Positions 1 through 9,662 of a DNA stretch of 64,000 nt are shown here, one piece after another (the stretch's first letter is position 1; every line of letters starts with the position of its first letter). This DNA is from Puccinellia tenuiflora (lineage: Eukaryota; Streptophyta; Magnoliopsida; Poales; Poaceae). The stretch is from contig QRDG01000529.1 in the NCBI GenBank assembly GCA_012064385.1, positions 310,001 through 374,000 of the forward strand, written 5' to 3'. The notes beneath the pieces were generated by a model that searched no databases, had not been told where the DNA came from, and was given only the letters and a program-made list of their open reading frames with translations. A program made the translations under genes and the position numbers.

Positions 1-649
1 CTTGTAGGTGTAGCAACACTTGTCGCCAAGAAGGTGGCTTCTGGTAGATCGATGTTTTAACGTGTAAGATTTTGGTAAATAATATAACAAAAAATTATGC
101 GTGTGCATGCGCATCATATTAATGCAGACTCCGGGGGTTCAACCTTCTTTAAAAGAACAAATTATATTACCATTGGACCTACGCTTGACTATAAAAACTG
201 TACTGCCCCATTGAATTCAGGTGTCAGCCTCAGATGGGGAATGAATGAAAGAAAGCAAGCGTTTATGTGAGTTAGATGTCTATTTTACACAACGAACCTT
301 TCGCTCAAAAGTGTTCTATGGAACAATCACCGCATCTGTCTTGCCATGAAACTGAAAATAGCACGCACTTTCTCCTTACACTTCTCGGGGTTCCTATGCT
401 CGCATCAATCAGCAATCATGGATCGTTCTGGTTTAGTGCGGCTGCCGCCAGCTAGGAAAAAAAAATGATGATTAGGAGATGGCAGAAGGCATTGACAAAA
501 TGAGGCGAAGAGGGCCATGTTCGAAAGCAAAAATATCATCTCCCCGCATCTGTTTGCGCATGGAACTGAAAATACCACATGGCAGCGAGAGCAGATTTGA
601 CCGGAAAGTATCGAATGATACTACACATCCATACGGAAAGTTACTTTGA
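1..649. other. Intergenic, no gene recognised; local duplication
   Basis: Bases 1-60 read on + as a short open frame ending in a TAA at 58-60. This could be the tail of an exon lying outside the window, but it is too short to assign. A segment near 330-365 is repeated in diverged form near 543-585 (both carry GCATCTGT, then CATG and AACTGAAAATA), a local direct duplication. I see no other gene-like signal. Confidence 0.4.
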
Positions 650-1034
650 CTCCTGAGGTCCAGTGATCCCACAATTTTGAAAATTTCAAAAAACATATTT
701 AAAAGGTTCAAACAAATCTGAACAAAATCATGCATGTTCTCAATGATATATACTATAACCGTGCAAATTTTGAATACAAAATACTTGGTGGTTTGAGCTA
801 CACAAAAATGACAGAAATTGGAGATTTGAAACTATACACTGTTCACTATACTCAGATCTGTAGATTTGTCATTTTTGTGTAGCTCAAACCCCTAATTATT
901 TTGTATTGAAAATTTGCACGGTTGTAGTATATATCATTGAGAATGTGCCTGATTTTTTTTTCAGATTTTTTTGAAACTTTAAATATGCTTTTTGAATTTT
1001 TCAAAATGGTGGGATCACTGGAGCTCGGGAGCAC
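650..1034. repeat. Foldback (hairpin) element, probably a MITE-like DNA transposon
   Basis: The left arm (about 650-823) and right arm (about 863-1034) are reverse complements of each other over roughly 170 bases around a short loop near 845. The outer ends share CCAGTGATCCCAC and its complement; the inner ends share GTTTGAGCTACACAAAAATG and its complement. The word TCCATAC lies outside both arms (628-634 and 1051-1057) and may be a target duplication. No coding capacity is seen. The superfamily cannot be named from sequence alone. Confidence 0.6.
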
Positions 1035-2092
1035 GAAATCTCCACTCACGTCCATACCACTATATAACTTCTCAAAGTTCAGATTTCCAAGTTTCTAAAA
1101 ATGTTAAAGAAATGCGAGTGTTCACAATATATGTGTTTATAACCCCTATAATTTTATTAAATTTAGCTTGCTGTGAGCAACTGAATTTTGCATATTCTTG
1201 TTAACCAAATTTATGTTAAATAACTCCACATCTTACCGTGGGGGAGGCATCTACATTGCTCTTTGTGATGTTCTACAAATATATGTTTGCATGTACTTTA
1301 CATCTATCCTATATACAAAAATTTGAAATATAGTCATGTTCATAGTAGAGTATGTTGGCGAGTGTGAAATTTGCTATGGATAAATGGCTTTAGCTAGGGG
1401 GGCTTTATTCTTCCATCTCATGCATTGTTAATAGTTTGATCAAAATGGTGTGTATCAGTTATTTGGTTGAATCATGTAGTGACCGTCGGACAAACAGGGT
1501 GAAAGGAGGATAACCGGATGTACCCGGTGCTGATCAAATGTAAAGGAGAAGTCCAACTGTGCCTTGATGGGTCGTGAAACCGAGCTTTTCATCTTATTAT
1601 GAGACTTTGCACGCTCTATAGAAGCTCAAATAGGTGTGTGGACTCGATCAACAATGTGCCACCTAATCAATCTGATCAAAAATAAGTTTTTCACAATTTT
1701 GAACTAGTTTAAAACTGTAACATTTATTTTGAACCGAAGGTAGTGTAAGATACCCCTCAATTAAGTCCCCCTCTTTGGTTTGAGATTTTATATGTTTTCA
1801 TGTCATAAAGCTACAAATGCTTGTCGCAACCGTCGAGCTGTCGATGTGGCCGTCGGAATCTAACAGATTTGTGTGCAAGATTATCACGTTAGATGTAATG
1901 TGATGATTGAACAGGCTAGTCCGTCAGATATGGGATAAATCTAGATCTGGACCGTCCATCTGTGCAGTTTCTACCACTTTCCACCAACCCCGCTGGCAAA
2001 TCGCTACAGCCTAAAACCCACCTCCACTGTCCACATCCCACTGCTCCCAATCCCCGCAGCGCCGCCGCCGCCAACTTTCCGCTCCTCCCACC
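1035..2092 (+). promoter_or_regulatory. Upstream region and 5' leader of the threonine synthase gene
   Basis: The distal part (1060-1900) is AT-rich with no gene. The proximal part from about 1990 turns C-rich, as in monocot 5' leaders. An ATAAAT word near 1934 is the only TATA-like candidate, about 155 bases before the ATG. The start codon has a strong plant context (CACCATGGCG). Transcription start and elements are inferred, not seen. Confidence 0.4.
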
Positions 2093-3652
2093 ATGGCGGC
2101 CACCCACGCCCCCTCACTCTCCTTCCTCCTATCCCACCCCCACTCCGCCGCCCCTAACCTCCGCCTCCGCCCCTCCCCCCACCACCGCCTCCGCTGCGCC
2201 ACCGACGCGGCCGCCGCGCCCGCCCCGGCCAAGCACCGGCGCCCCGCGGACGAGAACATCCGCGAGGAGGCGGCGCGGCACCGCGCCCCGAGCAACGACT
2301 TCTCCGCCTGGTACGAGCCGTTCCCGCCTGGCCCCGACGGCGACCCCCACGAGCGCTACTCCCTGGACGAGATCGTGTACCGCTCCAGCTCAGGGGGGCT
2401 CCTCGACGTGCGCCACGACATGGAGGCGCTCGCGCGCTTCCCGGGCTCCTACTGGAGGGACCTCTTCGACTCTCGCATCGGCCGCACCACCTGGCCCTAC
2501 GGCTCCGGCGTCTGGTCCAAGAAGGAGTTCGTCCTCCCCGGGATCGACCCGGACCACATCGTCTCCCTCTTCGAGGGCAACTCCAACCTCTTCTGGGCCG
2601 AGCGCCTCGGCCGCGACCACCTCGGCGGCATGAAGGACCTCTGGGTCAAGCACTGCGGCATCTCCCACACCGGCTCCTTCAAGGACCTCGGCATGACCGT
2701 GCTCGTCAGCCAGGTCAACCGCCTCCGCCGCGCCCCGCTCTCCCGCCCCATCGCCGGCGTCGGATGCGCCTCCACGGGGGACACCTCCGCCGCGCTCTCC
2801 GCCTACTGCGCCGCCGCGGGGATCCCAGCTATCGTCTTCCTCCCGGCCAACCGCATCTCTCTCGAGCAGCTCATCCAGCCCATCGCCAACGGCGCCACCG
2901 TGCTCTCCCTGGACACGGACTTCGACGGCTGTATGCGGCTCATCAGGGAGGTGACTGCAGAGCTGCCGATTTACCTTGCGAATTCCCTCAATTCCCTCCG
3001 GCTCGAGGGGCAGAAGACCGCGGCCATTGAGATACTGCAGCAGTTCGATTGGGAGGTGCCGGATTGGATCATTGTTCCAGGAGGCAATCTCGGAAACATA
3101 TATGCGTTCTACAAGGGATTTGAGATGTGCCGTTCGCTTGGTCTCGTTGATCGTCTGCCACGGCTTGTCTGCGCACAGGCTGCCAATGCCAACCCGTTGT
3201 ACAGGTACTACAAGTCAGGATGGACCCAGTTCCAGCCACAAGTGGCTGAGCCGACATTCGCGTCCGCCATTCAGATCGGTGACCCTGTGTCGGTCGACCG
3301 TGCGGTTGTCGCGCTCAAGGCGACGAATGGCATTGTCGCGGAGGCCACAGAGGAGGAGCTCATGAATGCCATGTCTCTCGCTGACCGCACTGGCATGTTT
3401 GCCTGCCCGCATACTGGGGTCGCGCTTGCAGCACTCTTCAAACTCCGTGAAGACCGCACCATCGGGCCAAATGACCGCACAGTGGTCGTTAGCACGGCGC
3501 ACGGCCTGAAGTTCTCGCAGTCCAAGATCGACTACCATGATAAGAAGATCGAAGACATGGCTTGCAAGTATGCCAACCCTCCGGTCAGCGTGAAGGCCGA
3601 CTTTGGTGCTGTCATGGACGTGCTCCAAAAGAGGCTCAAGGGTAAGCTCTGA
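2093..3652 (+). CDS. TS: Threonine synthase, chloroplastic (PLP-dependent, SAM-activated type)
   Basis: This 519-residue single-exon gene encodes the last enzyme of threonine synthesis, which converts O-phospho-L-homoserine and water to L-threonine and phosphate with pyridoxal phosphate in plastids. Residues 1 to about 45 look like a transit peptide (rich in Ser, Ala, Pro and Arg, almost no acidic residues). The PLP lysine is K197 in HTGSFKDLGM, and the cofactor phosphate loop is GGNLGN at 330-335. The N-terminal extension (about 50-190, with FSAWYEPFP and the YGSGVWSKKE segment) is that of plant enzymes, which are allosterically activated by S-adenosylmethionine and compete with cystathionine gamma-synthase for phosphohomoserine. 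The length fits the family. The start is the first ATG in a Kozak-like context. The 5' half is extremely GC-rich and the 3' half less so, the usual grass gradient. I see no frameshift or lost catalytic residue, so it is probably functional. Confidence 0.96.
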   Translation: MAATHAPSLSFLLSHPHSAAPNLRLRPSPHHRLRCATDAAAAPAPAKHRRPADENIREEAARHRAPSNDFSAWYEPFPPGPDGDPHERYSLDEIVYRSSSGGLLDVRHDMEALARFPGSYWRDLFDSRIGRTTWPYGSGVWSKKEFVLPGIDPDHIVSLFEGNSNLFWAERLGRDHLGGMKDLWVKHCGISHTGSFKDLGMTVLVSQVNRLRRAPLSRPIAGVGCASTGDTSAALSAYCAAAGIPAIVFLPANRISLEQLIQPIANGATVLSLDTDFDGCMRLIREVTAELPIYLANSLNSLRLEGQKTAAIEILQQFDWEVPDWIIVPGGNLGNIYAFYKGFEMCRSLGLVDRLPRLVCAQAANANPLYRYYKSGWTQFQPQVAEPTFASAIQIGDPVSVDRAVVALKATNGIVAEATEEELMNAMSLADRTGMFACPHTGVALAALFKLREDRTIGPNDRTVVVSTAHGLKFSQSKIDYHDKKIEDMACKYANPPVSVKADFGAVMDVLQKRLKGKL

Positions 3653-4240
3653 GCCTGCCCTGCCACTGCTGACCCTTCCAATTGGCTACTAGAATTCAAT
3701 TGTCTTGTGCATCTGATTCAACTGTGATGGGTTTGCCATGGAGTATTGGGACCCTTGATTTGAAATCTTTTAGGTGAGACTCTTCTAGGCATGTCTAAGG
3801 AGAATGGTTAGGGAGCAGGATTATCTCTTGTACTGTGTTGTGTTCTATGATAATAAACAATTGTCTTGCTGTTCATTCAATAAATCATTCAAGCCTGTTT
3901 GCTTCATCACGCATCAGCTTGTCAGAAATTTTAACTGTTCGATGGATTGTCTAGTACTATTTGAAGTTGCCTTTTCAAGGAGTCTGCATCGGCTAATAAC
4001 CTTTTTTTTTTTCAAGACAAGCAAAAAGTCTTTGTGTTTCATTTCATTGAAAAGGTAGAAGAGTTACAGCGGTTCGGGCCTCCTAGGAGGGCACTGAACG
4101 GGTGATAACCTTACAACCTGAAGGTTTATACAGGTGGTACACTCCTATCCCAGCCTTCCAGTTTACATGAGTTTGTAGTTTGTTCGAGAATTCAATTTTT
4201 CATTATACTCCAGTTTTGAGTGCTGCATTAGAATTTTTGC
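3653..4240 (+). promoter_or_regulatory. 3' UTR / 3' flank of threonine synthase (duplication unit A)
   Basis: AATAAA polyadenylation signals are seen at 3852-3857 and 3879-3884. The segment from about 3675 to 4240 recurs in diverged form at about 5476-5930, so it is one unit of the tandem duplication behind the gene. A short LINE tail has been inserted at 4004-4104. Confidence 0.7.
4004..4104 (-). mobile_element. 5'-truncated LINE tail inserted in threonine synthase 3' flank
   Basis: The insert begins with a run of T (the poly(A) tail of a minus-strand copy), and its complement carries the AATGAAATGAAACACAAAG-type tail common in grass LINEs. ATAACCTT is present on both sides (3996-4003 and 4105-4112). 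The equivalent place in the downstream duplicate (near 5786) has a single, uninterrupted copy, which shows the empty site. The insertion is about 101 bases. Confidence 0.75.
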
Positions 4241-4253
4241 ATGGAGTACGAAC

Positions 4254-4528
4254 ATGTCTCTTGCTGACTGCACTGGCATGCCCTCATACTGGAGTTGCGC
4301 TTGCGGCGCTGTTCAAGCTCAGGGAAGACAGCACCATTGGTCCAAACGACCGCACTGTGGTGGTTAGCATAGCGCACGGCCTCAAGTTCTCACAGTCCCT
4401 AGATCGACTACCACGACAAAAAGATCAAAGACATAGCTTGCAAGTATGCCAACCCGCCGGTCAGTGTGAAGGCCAACTTCAGTGCCATAATGGGCGTTTT
4501 CAAGAAGAGGCTCAAGGGTAAGCTGTGA
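4254..4528 (+). pseudogene. Fragment of threonine synthase C-terminus (duplicated, frameshifted)
   Basis: This piece aligns with the last ~95 codons of the complete gene (about 3369-3652) and ends at the equivalent stop codon. Relative to the intact gene it has an 8-base deletion just after GGCATG (near 4278) and a one-base gain where CAGTCCAAG became CAGTCCCTAG (near 4398). Both break the frame. The start has no promoter or transit peptide. Many differences are silent-type, so the copy may have been under selection before the breaks or be simply old. It is followed by its own copy of the gene's 3' UTR. Confidence 0.9.
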
Positions 4529-5060
4529 GCATATCATACTGCTCACTTCTCCAATTGGCTGCTGTATTTCGTTTGTCTTGTGCTTCTGATTCAAATGCGG
4601 TGGGTTTTCCATGGAGCATTGGATGGAACCCTTGATCTGAAAATCATATAGGTGAGACTCTTCTAGGCGGACATCTGCTGGGAATGGTTAGGGGCTAGGT
4701 TATCTCTTGTATGTGATGTGTTCTATGGATAATAAATGATTGTCTTGCTGTTCATTCAATAAATCATTCAAGTCTGTTTGCTTCATCGTGCATCAGCTTG
4801 TCCAGTTTGTCGGAATTTTTCACTGTTCGATGGATTTTTTCGGTATTTGATGGTGTCTTCAAATTTCATTGTTGTGTGCTATGGATAATAAACGGATTGT
4901 CTTGCAGTTCATTGAATAATAATCACTCAGTCTGTTTGCTCCATGGTGTATTGGCTGGTTGAAGACTCTCTATGGAATGTTAGTATTTGAAATCAGGTGG
5001 TATACGCCTATGCCAGTCTTCCAGTTTCCCTGAGTTTGTCCGAGACTTCTAAAATTTCAA
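4529..5060 (+). repeat. Second copy of threonine synthase 3' UTR (duplication unit B)
   Basis: From about 4545 the sequence repeats the intact gene's 3' UTR, including CAATTGGCT, CTTGTGCTTCTGATTC and the AATAAA signals (about 4730-4765). A further sub-copy of the poly(A) region follows at about 4880-5045, and that sub-copy recurs at about 6040-6215. Confidence 0.75.
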
Positions 5061-5470
5061 TTGTGATCTCTATCTCTAGCCTCTTATCTTCTGGGAGTTG
5101 ATCTGTCCGCCCCCTCACCCTTCGTACTCTGTCTCCCAAGCGAGGATAAAAACGGATCACCCTTCCTCCTCTGTCTCCCAATCGAGCGAGAGAAAAATGG
5201 AGAGAACATCTTCTTCAGCTTCATACCGTATTCAGCGGTATTGTCTTTGTGATCTCTGATAAAATGTATGTCGTGTTCAAAACTTCAGATGCATGTCTGA
5301 ACCTGCAGGCTGATAACCATGGTCACCGTCGCCAATCACTGACACAAGCGGAGTCCGGGACACACAGGGAGGACGCTCAATACAAGTTTTTCTTCTCCCA
5401 GTTCACCGGCATTTGTTCCGTTGTTACCTGCAAAACCAACTTTTGTCCCACCACAAGTCCAAAAGTTTTT
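5061..5470. other. Unassigned segment between duplicate units
   Basis: A C-rich stretch (5100-5200) leads into a sequence with a short open frame on + (5249-5476). I recognise no domain. It interrupts the duplicated 3' UTR units, so it is either an insertion or the remnant of a rearranged copy. Confidence 0.3.
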
Positions 5471-6230
5471 AGATAATTGGCTGCTGGAATTCAATTGTCT
5501 TGTGCATCTGATTCAGATGTGATGGCTTTGCCATGGGAGTATTGGGACCCTTGATTTGAAATCCTTCAGGTGAGACTCTCCGAGTCATGTCTGTCGAGAA
5601 TGGTTAGGGAGCAGGGTTATCTCTTGTAGCGTGTTGTGGTATGAATAATAAAGAATTGTCTTTCTATTCATTCAATAATAATCATTCAAGCCTGTTTGCT
5701 TCATCGTGGATCAGCTTGTCTGAAGTTTTCACTGTTTGTGGATGTTAGTGTTTGAAGTTGCCATTTTTAGGAGTGTGCAACGACTGATAACCTTACAACC
5801 TGAAGGTTTATGCAGGTGGTACACGCCTATCCCGGCCTTCCAGTTTACCAGAGTTTGTTCACGAATCTCATTTTTTTTATTATACTTTAGTTTTGAATGA
5901 TGCATCAGAAGTCCTGTATATATGTCTTTTGCTGGGAAGATAGGGAGGTTTATTACCCAGGAGTACAATTCCAGGCGTTTCTGCCAAGAATGGTTAGGGA
6001 CTTGCAATTATTCAGTCTAATTGGCTTGTCGAAGATAGGGAGGTTTCATTGAATAATAATCACTCAGTCTGTTTGCTCCATGGTGCATTGGCTTGTCGAA
6101 GATTGTCTAGTGTTTGAAATTTCATTTTAGTGAGTCTGCAACGACTGCCAGCCATCGGTTGGATTCAGGTGGTATACGCCTATGACAGTCTTGCAGTTTC
6201 CCTGAGTTTGTTCGAGAGGCGCTTCCTCAC
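5471..6230 (+). repeat. Third and fourth partial copies of threonine synthase 3' flank (units A' and B')
   Basis: About 5476-5930 repeats 3675-4240 (TTGGCTGCTGGAATTC, the poly(A) signals, then CCTTACAACCTGAAGG) without the LINE insert. About 6040-6215 repeats 4910-5045. The order A-B-A'-B' points to one tandem duplication of a two-unit block followed by deletions. No coding part of threonine synthase is left here. Confidence 0.7.
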
Positions 6231-7013
6231 TAAGCACATTGCATTGTACATGCCCTTACGAAGCTGCTATAAAAGTTTTCCAAAAAAATTGTGCTCAACA
6301 CTTCAGTAAATGTAAGTTTAACGGCAAAGAATCATTTGCTGCGACATCTCGTGCATTGGAGTTGGTGTAGAATAACTAGTCCTTGCTGCTACAGGCGAAG
6401 CAGCGCCAGAGGCATTTTCTTGATCCATAATTCGAGATGAGCTAGCAGCCACTGCTGTCAAACTGAAGGTGAATTGTCATGTGATCTTGGTACGGAATGC
6501 TTGTGTAACGGAACGAGCTTGGTAGGTGCTTTCAGAGAACTGTTAGGTGCCTAAATCGTGCTAGGCGACGGGAAAAGAGTCTTTCTACCTCGAATACTTG
6601 TGTGCCTGTTACACGATGAAATGTCTCCTTTTTGGTTCAAGAGTAAGGATTTTTTTTATCAGGCTAGCTATGCTTTGCTTTAAACATAAACAAGAATAAG
6701 GGGTAGACAATACAATACCAAATAAAGTCTACCTCCCTGATACTGTTTTTTTTCTTCAATGGACTGTTGTACGTCGCTCTATCCCGAGCTAGAACTACAT
6801 CTCTCAAAAAATCTTAAGAGTACTTGTTGCAGCGGTAACGGATGATAACATTATTCAGGTTGGAACATTTACCAGGAATAGTTTGTACAAAGATGTACGC
6901 ACATCATAGCTGTGTTAGTGTGAAAGAGATATTATTTGTATTTTGTGCTCATGCTCGAGCAGAACCGTAGAAGCAACAGTTCTTCGTTTGTTTCTTATCT
7001 AACACATAATATG
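6231..7013. other. Intergenic, nothing recognised
   Basis: AT-rich sequence with many stops on all frames. No gene, RNA or element boundary could be supported. Confidence 0.4.
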
Positions 7014-7015
7014 TA

Positions 7016-7176
7016 CTCCCTCCGTTTCGAAATTTAAGATGTTTTAGTTTCTGTCCACATTCACATGTGTCTACATGTATTTAGACATGTTTTAGTGTGT
7101 ATGTTCACTCATTTAAGTCCACACCTAGTCAACATTTGAGGGACTTAAAACATCTTATATTTAGGAATGGATGGAG
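7016..7176. mobile_element. Stowaway (Tc1/mariner) MITE
   Basis: The element is 161 bases with terminal inverted repeats of the CTCCCTCCGTTTC type and a right end of GGAATGGATGGAG. TA dinucleotides flank it at 7014-7015 and 7177-7178. The inner arms (AAGATGTTTTAG and CTTAAAACATCTT) also pair. This is typical of Stowaway MITEs, which are non-autonomous and moved by a mariner transposase in trans. Confidence 0.85.
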
Positions 7177-7356
7177 TATGAAGTAAGTTTGTATTGTCGC
7201 GCTCACATTTTGTTTGTCATCGCTTTTCAATCATGTCACAAGGCACACACAGCATAAATCTAAGATTGTACGTCTCCTAGTTAGCTATGGTTTGTAGGCC
7301 AAGAGAGACATGAATGGAAGTAGAGTTGCAATTATCTTTTTAATTAACCTTAAATA

Positions 7357-7489
7357 CTATCTCCATTCCAATTTAGTCAAAAGTTAAATCTTACTTCCTA
7401 CAATCCGATTTAAGTGTCATAGAAACATACTACGTACGTACGTACGTTTCAAACCTCAACTAGCGACCGTTTTTTAGGAATGGAGGGAG
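7357..7489. mobile_element. Stowaway-like MITE (diverged)
   Basis: CTATCTCCATTCC at the left end pairs with GGAATGGAGGGAG at the right end, with TA on both outer sides (7355-7356 and 7490-7491). It is about 133 bases and carries an inner ACGTACGT run (about 7432-7446). Confidence 0.7.
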
Positions 7490-7491
7490 TA

Positions 7492-8033
7492 CTAAGTTAG
7501 AGAAATATATAAAAAGAAATATCAATATCTACAATACGAAATAAATACATTATGGAAATATATTTTATGGTGAATCTATTGATATTGATTTGTTATTGTA
7601 AATGTTCATATTCTTGTCTATAACATTGGTCAAACTTAGAGGACGTTGACATTTGACTAAATTTATACGCCTTATTAATTGAAACGGAGGAAGATTATAT
7701 AAAAAGTTCGCAATATAGTACTAGAATGAAAATAGTTTGACATGAATTAATAATTTATTGCTAACATAATTTCTGAATAGAGGAACCACTTTCTACGAGA
7801 ACCAAATTGTTTCATATTTTCTCCAGATCAATCAAATCATATATAGTGTTTCGAGTTGACGTTTTGAGTAGGATTATTATGGTCTACTAAATGTATATGC
7901 ATCACATAATAAAATTTAATGCTTGGGTAATGAATAAAGGCTAAGATTTCTCAAGATGAAGGACTGAGATGTTTTCTAAGAAATGCGATATAGGTGAAGC
8001 CTTCATGAGGACTGAACCAAGGTGGTTGGGTTG
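7492..8033. other. Intergenic, AT-rich, no gene seen
   Basis: No open frame of note. A degenerate MITE-like end (ACTAAATTTATACGCC to AATTGAAACGGAGGAAG) lies near 7660-7695 without a convincing partner. Confidence 0.35.
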
Positions 8034-8038
8034 TACAT

Positions 8039-8580
8039 TGTAATACCCATCCACCCCGAGGTTGATGATCGTTACTCCTGGTAGCTCTATAGGAATATTT
8101 AGACTGATCATGTAGAGTATCCTATCAATCTGGGGCAGTATGTCACACCCACACTCCCCTTAGAAGACCGATAACCTGGTCGGTCAAGCACCAGCATGAA
8201 ACATCCCATGTTGGAACACGTTCATGCGTACAATACCAGCACATGTCCCATGTATCCGCGCTCCTGACCTGCACAAGCCCGTGTAACCACAAGAACCGGC
8301 TCTGATAACGAAATGCAACACCCGAGCCACCTCGAGGCTGGCCGTCGTTACTCCAGGCAGCTCACCAAGAACTTTAGACTGCCCCCACATTCCAACATTA
8401 GCCTGTCATGCACATTTTATCTTCACTCGTGCGCACCCGGTTGATCACCCATACTCAAATCACTCGGCCAAGAATGCTTGACCTCGAGATTTCTGAGAGA
8501 TGAGCTTCTCAAAAGAAGATGCAACTTAGTGATATTAGTCCATTTATTAACTCTATTAAGCATTGTGACAGAATGTCATA
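8039..8580 (-). mobile_element. Cassandra-like TRIM retrotransposon with 5S-like LTR
   Basis: A tiny LTR element on the minus strand with a perfect 5-bp TSD, TACAT, at 8034-8038 and 8581-8585. The 5' LTR is 8314-8580 (267 bases). The 3' LTR is 8039-8147 (109 bases) and lacks the middle of the other. Next to the 5' LTR is a primer binding site complementary to initiator Met tRNA (reverse complement of 8298-8309, degenerate of TGGTATCAGAGCC). Next to the 3' LTR is a purine tract (complement of 8148-8160). The interior is only 166 bases with no ORF. Inside the 5' LTR, the reverse complement of 8436-8495 resembles the internal promoter part of plant 5S rRNA (AAGC, CTTGG, CGAG, ATGGGTGA in order). 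Terminal-repeat retrotransposons carrying 5S promoters are the Cassandra group. Movement needs enzymes supplied in trans. Confidence 0.8.
8436..8495 (-). promoter_or_regulatory. 5S rRNA-like internal promoter segment inside the TRIM LTR
   Basis: On the minus strand the order CAGAA, TC, CG, GTCAAGC, TTCTTGG, CGAG, ATGGGTGA, GGG follows the A box to C box of plant 5S rRNA, at roughly 70 percent identity by eye. In Cassandra elements this region supports RNA polymerase III transcription. This copy is diverged, and whether it still works is unknown. The partner LTR has lost it. Confidence 0.65.
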
Positions 8581-8643
8581 TACATCCACCGCTAACCAAG
8601 TGAGTTAAGCTCATTTTCGTAAGCATACTGAGATGTTGACTTC

Positions 8644-8802
8644 CAGTGGCGGACCCAGAAAGTTCTAAAAGACTGGGCAAACAAGCTTATGATGTCATTT
8701 TTTTTAGACAAAATTCTGTAGAAAACCTTGATATACAAGGAGTAACCTCGCCGGCAAGCCCGGGCGGCCGCCCGGGCTGGAGGGATGGTGAATCTGCCCC
8801 TG
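8644..8802. mobile_element. hAT-type MITE
   Basis: A 159-base element with termini CAGTGGCGGACCC on the left and GTGAATCTGCCCCTG on the right (complement CAGGGGCAGATTCAC), the hAT end type. A perfect 8-bp TSD, TTGACTTC, is at 8636-8643 and 8803-8810. The interior contains a GC-rich palindrome (GCCCGGGCGGCCGCCCGGGC at about 8758-8777). No transposase. Confidence 0.9.
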
Positions 8803-8810
8803 TTGACTTC

Positions 8811-9662
8811 CATGTGCGCGGGTATGCTAATTTGTCAAATAACGCAACATTACTAATAATATGTACACAATATATATACAAACATAGTTTTTAATACCAA
8901 AGCTGTACAAAAGACATAGTCACGCATATAATAGGTTATGTAGAGCCCTCACGCTGATATGACCCTCCCCGCGTCACTGCGTAGAAGAAGTCATTTAGTC
9001 ATATAGCCGCGTCGCTAGCCACCTCGGGCGTATGGCATGAGCAATCATGAGGTGAATGATTTAGCTAGTGAAATGTGAATGTCGTTCTTCAGAAATGGCA
9101 TGCACATCCCTCCACATCTAAAGGTACAACCCATGACATCATATATGATAACACCATATACATTCTAGACTTATCTATTCCGTTGAGTTAGAAACCCATA
9201 CATTGTAGAAACCACTATCGAGTATCGATCTATATGTTGGTCATATATGATATGAAACATTGTATCAAGTTAGTTTTAAATACTACAATGGACGAATACA
9301 CATGTAACACACTATATTAAATTTAAGTGGCATAGCCAAACATGTGGAGCAATGAGATATTATCCTTTTTCATTTGTGAAAAGGTTATTTTAATGCTTCA
9401 AACTAAATTTCAATTTCGAACATAGCTTTTCATCAAAATAGATGATACCTTATGTTTGGCCAAATGTTTAAACGCTAAAAATAAATACCATGCCTAAATG
9501 AATGACATGTAAAAATAACATGATAATGTGTCAAACCAGCTACAATAGTTTCTGCATAAGAGCTAAGTAACACGGTATAAAATTGATAACGATTTTTGCG
9601 ATTTAAAATGAAAATATTTAACATAGTGAAAATATTTGTTGTAAAAACATAATTTTAAATGT
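8811..9662. other. Intergenic, AT-rich, no gene recognised
   Basis: Numerous stops in all frames and no element ends that I can pair. Confidence 0.35.

Noticed and set aside
2011..2668. Overlapping frames on both strands over the 5' half of threonine synthase
   Set aside because: They are GC-driven shadows of the real gene, which has all catalytic motifs in one frame.
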